Below, piece after piece: positions 1-5,593 of a stretch of 7,279 nucleotides of DNA. The position numbers and the translations under genes were made by a program. The stretch is from Treponema sp. (lineage in GTDB: Bacteria > Spirochaetota > Spirochaetia > Treponematales > Breznakiellaceae): assembly GCA_031278755.1 (NCBI GenBank), contig JAITJV010000147.1, forward strand, positions 1 to 7,279. Direction: 5' to 3'. A model generated the notes under the pieces. That model was not told the origin of the DNA, ran no database searches, and worked only from the letters and a program-made list of their open reading frames with translations. The stretch's first letter is position 1; each line of letters opens with the position of its first letter.

Positions 1-691
1 TCCATTGATCGGCGGCCACGACATCGACGCCGCTTTTGTATATTTTGAGAACCCGGAAGACGTTTTTCCAGTCCTGATCGGAATCTATGCCGAAGGAGAC
101 GTCGAGAAAATCCTTGAGGTCTTCGGAAAGGTACTCTCCCCGCACCGGGACAAATTTGGGTTGATAGGTAAAATTCCGCTCGGTGATGTTTGCGTCGAAT
201 TTTTTAAGGACGAAGAAAAAATCAAACGTAACAAACTGCGTAAAGGCGAGGATCAGGTTGTAGCACCGGTCTATGGCATTGCAGCGTTCGCCGTCAAAGG
301 CCGCGCCGAAGGCCGCAATGTCCTGCTTAAGGCGGGCGGACAGGTTCTTGATCGGGACGGTCTTTGCGTCGGCCTCTATGGTTTCGGCGCTGATACGCCG
401 CTTTATTTCAAGAAGGTTCTTGTCCAGAAACGCTTCCGCCGTTATCTGCTTAAGCTGGGCGGACTTGGCGGCGTTCTGCATGAAAACCTGCGCCGGGGAA
501 ATGATCCTGTACACATCGAAAAAGAATTTCCCCAGGCTTCCGTCCAGCTCCTGGGATTTGATCCGGTAAAAGCGTGAAAAACGGCTGCCTGAAAGATCCC
601 TGGCAAGCTGTTTAAGCAGCTTCTTCTTTCCCGCTTCAGGATCGTTGCTCCCGCCGAAGAGAGAAAGAAGTTTGTCAAGGAAACCGGCCAT
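1..691 (-). CDS. Conserved hypothetical protein, DUF5312-like, N-terminal 230 residues (3' end outside window)
   Basis: Translating the minus strand from the ATG at 691 gives an uninterrupted 230-codon frame that leaves the window at base 1, so this is the N-terminal part of a longer protein. The start is MAGFLDKLLSLFGG, followed by a Lys-rich stretch and then mixed helical sequence with many Phe, Lys and Asp residues. There is no signal peptide or clear membrane helix, so a cytoplasmic or peripheral protein is likely. From memory it resembles a spirochaete-restricted family of unknown function (DUF5312); that assignment is tentative and no catalytic motif is visible. The start codon lies 2 bases after the stop of the upstream lipoprotein gene, and its GGAAGAAA ribosome-binding sequence sits inside that gene's last codons, so the two are very probably co-transcribed and translationally coupled. 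Several long reading frames on the opposite strand here are shadows of this gene. Confidence 0.8.
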   Translation of the reverse strand, partial: MAGFLDKLLSLFGGSNDPEAGKKKLLKQLARDLSGSRFSRFYRIKSQELDGSLGKFFFDVYRIISPAQVFMQNAAKSAQLKQITAEAFLDKNLLEIKRRISAETIEADAKTVPIKNLSARLKQDIAAFGAAFDGERCNAIDRCYNLILAFTQFVTFDFFFVLKKFDANITERNFTYQPKFVPVRGEYLSEDLKDFLDVSFGIDSDQDWKNVFRVLKIYKSGVDVVAADQW

Positions 692-693
692 GT

Positions 694-1293
694 TTATTTC
701 TTCCGGGAAGCCGCGGCCGCCGCCGATGAAAGCCGCTCCGATATGCCGCCAAGAAGCCCGCGCGCGGTCCTTCCCTTGTCCATGGCGTCGGCATAGTTGT
801 TGCCCGCGAGGCTCACCTCCGCCTGATCCACGGTACGTCGGGCCGTTTCAAAATCCCGGTCGATAGCGCCGAAATCAAGCTGAAGGTTTTGCGCCCTCTT
901 TGCCGCCCGGATGGAATCTTCGGTTTCCGCCACCGTGTTTTTAAGACCGGCTACCAGGCTTGCCGCGTCTTCCCGCGTCCTTTCGGCGCCGATCCTGCCG
1001 TCGGCGACGGCCTTTTCGGCGGCGCTTACCGTTTCGGCGGCGAAGGTTTTGGCGGAATCGTAACGTTTGGCGTCCGCCTCCGTCTGCATGCGGTTAAACG
1101 CATCCCTGGCCCTGGCAAGGGTGTTTGCGGCGTAGGTAACCGCGTCGGCGTCGTTTTCCGCCCTGGTAAGCGCCGCGGAGGCGGCGTTCATTTCTTCAAC
1201 AGGCGGTTTGGCGCAGGATGCGGGAAACACCGTTATAAACGCCGCGCAAAGAACGGCGGCAAGGAATTGCACAGGTCTGTGTAAATATTTCAT
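694..1293 (-). CDS. Small envelope lipoprotein, DUF4398-like, alanine-rich helical
   Basis: A 199-residue protein. Residues 1-26 form a signal sequence with a basic start (K2, R6) and a hydrophobic core, ending FPASC with Cys27 as the probable lipidation site. Pro at -3 departs from the standard L-A-G/S-C lipobox but fits the looser spirochaetal pattern. The mature part is almost entirely Ala/Glu/Arg/Asp helix in which paired helices seem to recur around 'A-x-x-A-L-x-x-A' spacings. This is the style of DUF4398 proteins, periplasm-facing helical bundles of unknown function often encoded beside envelope proteins. The start at 1293 is supported by AGGAAGGGG at 1307-1299, 5 bases upstream. The gene is the first of a two-gene unit with the DUF5312-like gene, which begins 2 bases after its TAA. 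A binding or scaffolding role at the membrane is possible but not shown. The lipoprotein call is fairly firm; the family call is moderate. Confidence 0.83.
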   Translation of the reverse strand: MKYLHRPVQFLAAVLCAAFITVFPASCAKPPVEEMNAASAALTRAENDADAVTYAANTLARARDAFNRMQTEADAKRYDSAKTFAAETVSAAEKAVADGRIGAERTREDAASLVAGLKNTVAETEDSIRAAKRAQNLQLDFGAIDRDFETARRTVDQAEVSLAGNNYADAMDKGRTARGLLGGISERLSSAAAAASRKK

Positions 1294-1305
1294 TTTATCC
1301 CCTTC

Positions 1306-1327
1306 CTCAATATATACTCAATATATA
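1306..1327. repeat. Perfect 11-bp tandem direct repeat in the divergent promoter region
   Basis: The unit CTCAATATATA occurs twice with no gap, at 1306-1316 and 1317-1327. It lies between the divergently transcribed lipoprotein gene (minus) and CHASE2 gene (plus). Unit 1 touches the lipoprotein Shine-Dalgarno sequence. On the minus strand each unit supplies a TATATT that could act as a -10 box, and unit 2 runs into a TATAAT on the plus strand. The 11-bp period is about one DNA turn, which suits a protein bound on one face, but it could also be a slipped duplication of an AT-rich promoter element. Confidence 0.85.
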
Positions 1328-1329
1328 AT
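1324..1329 (+). promoter_or_regulatory. Candidate -10 box (TATAAT) for the CHASE2 gene
   Basis: A consensus TATAAT sits about 70 bases before the plus-strand start at 1399, which would give a leader of roughly 60 bases. No convincing -35 hexamer is found 16-18 bases upstream (the sequence there is CCTTCC-like), so the call rests on the -10 match in an AT-rich island and on position. A protein bound at the tandem repeat could compensate for the missing -35; that is inference. Confidence 0.35.
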
Positions 1330-1398
1330 ATTTTGAATAAAAAAACACCCCGGCAAAGGGCTTAGGGGAGCCGGCAAAAGCGCCGAAAAATAAAGGAT

Positions 1399-3624
1399 AT
1401 GTCCGCCTTTATTACCCTGAAAAAATATTTTCTTGTCCTTGCGGCGGCCCTTGCCGCGGCTGCTCTGGCGGCTTTTTTTATGAATTATGCGCTTAAAGGC
1501 CCCCGGCTTGGCTTTTACTTCGATTTTCTTTCAAGCCGCCGGCCCGCCCTTTCCCCTCCGCGGGAAATACTTCTTGTTGATACCGGGGAAATAACTGAAA
1601 GCGGAACAGTGATTGCCGTTCTTGACGCCCTTATCGAATTCGACGCGGACAGCCTTGTGCTGGAAGTTCCCGTACTGGGATTTTCCCCGGTTAAAAGCGG
1701 GGACGGCGGGGAAATACGCCGCCGCCTTGATGAAGAATTTTCCCTGCTCGGCAGAAACATACGCAACCTTTTTGAGGCCATCCGTATGGGTTCCGTTTCC
1801 CCTTCCGAAACGGGCCGCTATGTCGGGGAACTCGTGGAACTTGCCGAACGGGGAAAGGAACGGCTCAGTTCGGCCTTTATAGACCGTGATACGTCTTCGG
1901 TCCGGCTTGAAAAGGAAGCCTCCGTTTTTGGTTCAGTGTTCAGGGCGGAGGAAAACTTTGCGCCGGGGGACGGCGCGGCGCGGCGCATACGCCCCGTTTT
2001 TCCCGGCGGGGCCGGGCATGCCGTTTACAACGCGCTTAAAAAAAGATGGACGCGGTCGGACCTTGAACACACCGAATACGGCCCTGTTCTTGTTAATAAA
2101 AACAGGGATGAAGAAACGCTTATCCCCCTGGATCTTGACGGGGCGGTGATTGCCGAAAGATACGCCGCTTTCAGGCGCATTCCCCTTTCCGTTTTTACCC
2201 GTTACGGGGAAACGGACAGAACCCTGCGGAACCTTCTTGCCGCCGCGGAAGAACCGGGGCTTTATTCGGCGGTCAAACCTGAAAAGTCCCCTTTGTACCT
2301 TTTTGATTACAGCGAAGCGCTCAGGCTGGATATGCTGGAAAATCCGGCGGAAGAAGCGCGGAGGGCCTGGAAGGTTTCCCGGGAAGAGTATGTAAAGAGC
2401 CTTGATGAATTCCTTTCGGGGCCTGCCGAGGCCGCGCTGGTAAGCGGTTATGAAGAACTCATCGCCACGGAAGATATTGACAGCCGGGGGGTAGAACGGC
2501 TTGCCGTCCTGCGCGATGATCTGATCCGTACTTTTCGGGAACTCAGGGGATCATGGGAAGAATTCGCCGCCCTGAGGCAGGAACTGGAAGCGGCGCTGGA
2601 ATCTTCCCTGTGCATCATGGGGCCGCGGCCCGATTCTTCGGGGACGCTTGCCGCGGCGCTCATAGGCGGCCGCTGCATCGTTCCCGGCAGATCGGCGCAT
2701 GTTCTTTTCTGGTCTCTCCTTGCCGCATTTCTTGCCGTGGCCTGCGCTTCCCGTCTTAAATCCGCAGCCTGCCTGCTTTCGGCCCCGATTTTCGGCGCCG
2801 TTTTGGCTTTTGGGTTTTCCTGGTACTTTGTGATTTCAGGTTACTGGATAGATCCCCTTATCCCCGCCGCGTCAGCGTTTGCGGGGATTCTGGTTTTTTG
2901 GATCGGCTCCCTTGTCGTCATGGCGCGCGGCGCCGCTTTTTTCCGCCGCGCCTACGGAAACGCCGCGGGGAAAGCCTGGCTGAAGCAGCTTGTACGCACA
3001 GGCCGGCCCCTGCCTTCCGCCCGCATAAAGGCCGCCGCCGCGGTGATGGCCGTAAAAGATCCCGCGCTCCTTGCCGGAGAGGATCAGGGCGATCCGGCTT
3101 CGGCGGCCGCCGCCGCGGAAAAATTCAGGAAAGATGCGTCGGCGATCCTTAAAAAAGCCGGCGCGGTGATACTGGGCTATGAACGGGACATGGTCATCGC
3201 CTGTTTCGGTTCGCCTCTGGAACGGATATGCCTTAACACCATCAAGGGGGAAACTCCGTACAGGGATGATCGCAGCGCCCAAAACGGGCATCATCCGGCG
3301 GCCAAGGCGGGCGGTTTTATCATGGAACTTTTCAGGCTTCATCCCGATCTGTCATGGCGCTTCGGCGTGGATTTTGGGGAATGCCTTTTTTACTGGTCGG
3401 GCATATCGGGCTATACCGCCTTCGGCAGGGCCGTGATCCGTTCCCGCGTTCTTGCGGGCCTTGCTTCCCGTTACAAGGCCGCCATCCTTATTACGGAGCC
3501 TGTGCGGGAACGGCTTTCCGTTCCCGTCCGGAAACTCTACTCGCTGGGCAGGGAAGGGGAGAACAAAACACATTTCTACGAACTGCTTGTCAAAACGTTC
3601 ACCGGCGGGCAAGCCGTTCAATAA
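1399..3624 (+). CDS. CHASE2-like membrane sensor with degenerate class III cyclase domain
   Basis: A 741-residue membrane protein. Residues about 10-28 form one membrane helix. Residues about 55-94 (ILLVDTGE, then LVLEVPVL) and about 405-433 match the start and end of a CHASE2 extracytoplasmic sensor domain, with long charged helical inserts between (about 100-160 and 320-405). Three more helices follow at about 434-452, 456-480 and 486-508, the usual CHASE2 arrangement. The cytoplasmic part, about 540-735, follows the adenylate/guanylate cyclase pattern: strand AAAAVMAVKD (545-554), RDMVIACFGSP (second metal Asp = D597), FGVDFGE (655-661), and GYTAFGRAVIRSRVLAGL (671-688). Active enzymes have N-x3-R in this last segment; here those positions are Ile680 and Val684, and the first metal-binding Asp motif reads AVKD, so nucleotide cyclisation is unlikely. 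The start at 1399 keeps the first membrane helix, although its AAAGGA ribosome site is unusually close. The last 26 bases overlap the convergent peptidase gene. The ligand is unknown. Confidence 0.78.
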   Translation: MSAFITLKKYFLVLAAALAAAALAAFFMNYALKGPRLGFYFDFLSSRRPALSPPREILLVDTGEITESGTVIAVLDALIEFDADSLVLEVPVLGFSPVKSGDGGEIRRRLDEEFSLLGRNIRNLFEAIRMGSVSPSETGRYVGELVELAERGKERLSSAFIDRDTSSVRLEKEASVFGSVFRAEENFAPGDGAARRIRPVFPGGAGHAVYNALKKRWTRSDLEHTEYGPVLVNKNRDEETLIPLDLDGAVIAERYAAFRRIPLSVFTRYGETDRTLRNLLAAAEEPGLYSAVKPEKSPLYLFDYSEALRLDMLENPAEEARRAWKVSREEYVKSLDEFLSGPAEAALVSGYEELIATEDIDSRGVERLAVLRDDLIRTFRELRGSWEEFAALRQELEAALESSLCIMGPRPDSSGTLAAALIGGRCIVPGRSAHVLFWSLLAAFLAVACASRLKSAACLLSAPIFGAVLAFGFSWYFVISGYWIDPLIPAASAFAGILVFWIGSLVVMARGAAFFRRAYGNAAGKAWLKQLVRTGRPLPSARIKAAAAVMAVKDPALLAGEDQGDPASAAAAAEKFRKDASAILKKAGAVILGYERDMVIACFGSPLERICLNTIKGETPYRDDRSAQNGHHPAAKAGGFIMELFRLHPDLSWRFGVDFGECLFYWSGISGYTAFGRAVIRSRVLAGLASRYKAAILITEPVRERLSVPVRKLYSLGREGENKTHFYELLVKTFTGGQAVQ
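3505..3526. repeat. Perfect 9-bp inverted repeat with 4-base loop, possible terminator
   Basis: CGGGAACGG (3505-3513), loop CTTT, then CCGTTCCCG (3518-3526) form a perfect GC-rich hairpin, extendable by a G-U pair in plus-strand RNA. It lies inside the CHASE2 reading frame, where it encodes RERLSVPVR, and about 73 bases beyond the stop of the convergent peptidase gene. It could end or stabilise the 3' end of the minus-strand transcript. Neither strand has a clear U-tract after it, so it is not a standard intrinsic terminator. The palindrome itself is certain; its function is a guess. Confidence 0.6.
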
Positions 3625-4738
3625 CCGGACCGAGAACGCGGAGCCGCACAACGCGTCCGCCCCCCAATTCGGGAAAGGCCCGGTAGCGTTCGCCGTCATC
3701 GGAAAAGGGGCTTGCCTTTTCGCCGGGAAAGGGCGCGTAGCGTTTCTGCGTCCAGCGGAGGCCGGGATCGCGGAGGCTTACGCCGGGCCGCGCGGGATCG
3801 AAATAGATGTATGATTCATGGACGCCCCGTTCGGCAAGGGGCGCTTCGTCGGTACACTGAAGATAACGGACGACTCCCCGTGAAAAATCCACCGACTGTA
3901 TGACGGCCGAATGTGAAACAGCGCCGTCGTAGCCCCGGAAAAGGATGATGTCCGCGGGCTTAAGGCTGCGGATTTCGTCCCGCACCGGGAGGATCTGGGA
4001 ACTCCCCGAATCAAAGAAGGCGGTTCCCGCATACCAGGAAGGATCGCCGCCCCGCCTTACCCCAAGGGCGCGGCGGAGGGCGCCGCCCAGATCGACGCCC
4101 CCTTCCTCCGCCACCCTCGAAAGGACATGCCAGACAAAGCCCGAGCAATCCATGCCGGCAAGCCCCACGCAGTAAAGGTAATTGTACACATCGGACTCTT
4201 CGACGCCGCGGCCCGATACAAGTACATAGGGCCTGTGGGGAAGGCCGCGGTAGGAGCCGGCCTTCATCCGCGCAAGCTCGAAAAGATCGCGCGTGGAAGA
4301 CCACTTCTGGCCGGGCATGTCGAAGATGATCACCTTTTCCCTGCCGTCGGAAAGGGATTCGGTGTATTCGCCGAATTCATCCGAGTCAATGATCCCCTCG
4401 ATGACAGGCCAGAGGAATTCGGGATCGCCCTTGCCGCCGCGGAGAAATTCCCAGCCTTCTTCAAGGAGCGCGTCCCTTTCGTTGTTCTGCGCGAAAGGCA
4501 TGCGGAGGTTCATCACCCTGCCGCCTATGATCCGTGTTTTAAAACAGAGCCTGTAGGCTTCTTCCATGACCCGTTCGGCCCCGTTCCCCCAGATGCGGGA
4601 CGGATCGGAATAGGCCGCGATAGCCGCGGCGTCGGAAAGGCCGCCGTTGTCCGCGGCGGCAAACGCCGGGAACAACAACGCCGCAAGGATCAACAACCCC
4701 GCCGCAAGCCTCCTCCGCGAAAGCGGGTTTCCGGGCAT
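3599..4738 (-). CDS. Secreted NlpC/P60-family cysteine peptidase
   Basis: A 379-residue protein. Residues 1-27 are a classical signal peptide: RRR at 8-10, a Leu/Ala core, and an AFA cleavage motif ending at A27. No lipobox follows, so a periplasmic or secreted product is expected. The C-terminal half carries NlpC/P60 landmarks: the nucleophile in GMDCSGFVW (Cys198), LKPADIILF (260-268), the catalytic His in VSHSAVI (His276), and a possible third residue in YLQCTDE (Gln294 or Asp297). Such enzymes hydrolyse peptide bonds in peptidoglycan stems. Residues 30-190 are not a recognised domain and may position substrate. The frame is open upstream to 4849, but that would overlap nagB. The ATG at 4786 has no Shine-Dalgarno sequence, whereas 4738 has GAAGGG just upstream and starts an intact signal peptide, so 4738 is chosen. 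The gene follows nagB by 55 bases and ends in TGA within the convergent CHASE2 gene. Confidence 0.85.
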   Translation of the reverse strand: MPGNPLSRRRLAAGLLILAALLFPAFAAADNGGLSDAAAIAAYSDPSRIWGNGAERVMEEAYRLCFKTRIIGGRVMNLRMPFAQNNERDALLEEGWEFLRGGKGDPEFLWPVIEGIIDSDEFGEYTESLSDGREKVIIFDMPGQKWSSTRDLFELARMKAGSYRGLPHRPYVLVSGRGVEESDVYNYLYCVGLAGMDCSGFVWHVLSRVAEEGGVDLGGALRRALGVRRGGDPSWYAGTAFFDSGSSQILPVRDEIRSLKPADIILFRGYDGAVSHSAVIQSVDFSRGVVRYLQCTDEAPLAERGVHESYIYFDPARPGVSLRDPGLRWTQKRYAPFPGEKASPFSDDGERYRAFPELGGGRVVRLRVLGPVIERLARR

Positions 4739-4741
4739 GGA

Positions 4742-4747
4742 CCCTTC
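4742..4747 (-). promoter_or_regulatory. Ribosome-binding site deciding the NlpC/P60 start
   Basis: GAAGGG on the minus strand, 3 bases before the ATG at 4738. It is the only purine-rich Shine-Dalgarno-like sequence near any of the three in-frame ATGs (4849, 4786, 4738). The spacing is slightly short. Confidence 0.5.
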
Positions 4748-4792
4748 ACAACAAATCAGCAAAACGGCTCCGCTTTTTTTTACCATGTATAT

Positions 4793-4820
4793 ATTATAGG
4801 CGCTTTTCCATGTTTCTGAA
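4793..4820 (-). promoter_or_regulatory. Candidate internal promoter at the end of nagB for the NlpC/P60 gene
   Basis: The minus strand has a consensus TATAAT at 4798-4793, overlapping the nagB stop codon, with TTCAGA (4 of 6 matches to TTGACA) 16 bases upstream at 4820-4815. A start of transcription near 4786 would give a leader of about 48 bases to the ATG at 4738, and would rule out use of the ATGs at 4849 and 4786. Read-through from nagB is equally possible. Confidence 0.4.
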
Positions 4821-5582
4821 GTAGCGTACCGTGCGCACCCGTAATTCATCGGTGGCTTCTTCGTCGCAGACTATGATCGCGCGGGGGTGCATCTGGAGGC
4901 AGGAAAGCGTCCACATGTGGTTGATCCCTTCTTCCACGACGGCCCTGAGGGCGCGGGCCTTTTGGAGGCCGCTTACAAGGATCAGCACTTCCCGCGCGTC
5001 CATCACGGTGCCTACCCCGACAGTGAGGGCCGTGGAAGGGACCTGGTCCGCGTCGCCGCCGAAAAAGCGGGCGTTGGCGATACGGGTTTCCTCGGTGAGG
5101 GTTTTTACCCTGGTGCGGGAACAGAGCGATGATCCCGGCTCGTTAAACGCCAGGTGCCCGTCGCCTCCCATGCCGCCCAGAAAGAGTTCAATTCCGCCGG
5201 CTTTTTTTATCGCATCTTCATAGGAAAGACATTCCGCTTCGCTGTCCGGCGCAAGACCGTTGAGCATGTGTATGTTCTTTTTGTTTATGTCTATATGGCT
5301 GAAAAAATTTTCGACCATAAAGCGGCGGTAGCTTTGGGGATGATCTTTCCCCAGACTCAGGTATTCGTCCATGTTAAAGGTAACAACATTGGCAAAGGAG
5401 ATTTTCTTTTCGGTGTAAAGCCGTATCAGCTCGCGGTAGGTTCCAAGCGGGGTTGAGCCTGTGGGAAGGCCCATCACGAAGGGCTTTTCGGCCGAGGCCC
5501 CGAACCCGTTGACGCGTTCCGCAATATACGCCGCCGCCCAGCGGCTCACTTCTTCATAGTTTTCGACGATAATAAGCCGCAT
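4794..5582 (-). CDS. nagB: Glucosamine-6-phosphate deaminase
   Basis: A 262-residue cytoplasmic enzyme that converts glucosamine-6-phosphate to fructose-6-phosphate and ammonia, the step that feeds amino-sugar carbon into glycolysis. Family motifs are in order: LPTGSTPLGTY (39-49), FNMDEY (69-74, with Asp72), GMGGDGHLAFNEPGSS (137-152, with Asp141, His143 and Glu148), and LQMHPRAIIVCDEEAT near the C-terminus. Numbering matches the E. coli enzyme exactly. Residues known there to bind the allosteric activator GlcNAc-6-P (Ser151, Arg158, Lys160, Tyr254) are present, so an allosteric hexamer of the E. coli type is likely. This differs from the shorter B. subtilis form. A GTG at 5585 is adjacent, but the ATG at 5582 gives the usual MRLI start and better spacing from AGGGGG, so 5582 is preferred. 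The gene lies 9 bases after nagA and is surely in the same operon. Confidence 0.97.
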   Translation of the reverse strand: MRLIIVENYEEVSRWAAAYIAERVNGFGASAEKPFVMGLPTGSTPLGTYRELIRLYTEKKISFANVVTFNMDEYLSLGKDHPQSYRRFMVENFFSHIDINKKNIHMLNGLAPDSEAECLSYEDAIKKAGGIELFLGGMGGDGHLAFNEPGSSLCSRTRVKTLTEETRIANARFFGGDADQVPSTALTVGVGTVMDAREVLILVSGLQKARALRAVVEEGINHMWTLSCLQMHPRAIIVCDEEATDELRVRTVRYFRNMEKRL

Positions 5583-5587
5583 CACTT

Positions 5588-5593
5588 CCCCCT
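5588..5593 (-). promoter_or_regulatory. nagB ribosome-binding site overlapping the nagA stop codon
   Basis: AGGGGG on the minus strand lies 5 bases before the nagB ATG at 5582 and shares bases with the nagA TAG stop at 5594-5592. This arrangement favours re-initiation or coupled translation of nagA and nagB, and supports 5582 over the GTG at 5585. Confidence 0.65.

Noticed and set aside
5..577. A 190-codon plus-strand frame at the left edge
   Set aside because: The opposite strand carries an unbroken 230-codon frame with a coupled start directly after the lipoprotein gene, which is far better supported.
1350..1378. Direct repeat CCGGCAAA at 1350 and 1371 in the CHASE2 leader
   Set aside because: Eight bases in GC-rich sequence with no supporting context; likely chance.
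3636..3656. Weak inverted repeat ACGCG/CGCGT just after the CHASE2 stop as a terminator
   Set aside because: Only 5 bp of stem with an 11-base loop, no U-tract, and it lies within the peptidase coding sequence.
4736..4786. Alternative NlpC/P60 start at 4786 giving a lipobox-like LLICC
   Set aside because: The hydrophobic run is too short for a lipoprotein signal, there is no ribosome site, and a complete ordinary signal peptide begins at 4738.
4127..4819. A 230-codon plus-strand frame opposite the NlpC/P60 gene
   Set aside because: It is a shadow of the peptidase gene, which has catalytic motifs and a signal peptide; the plus frame has no recognisable domain.
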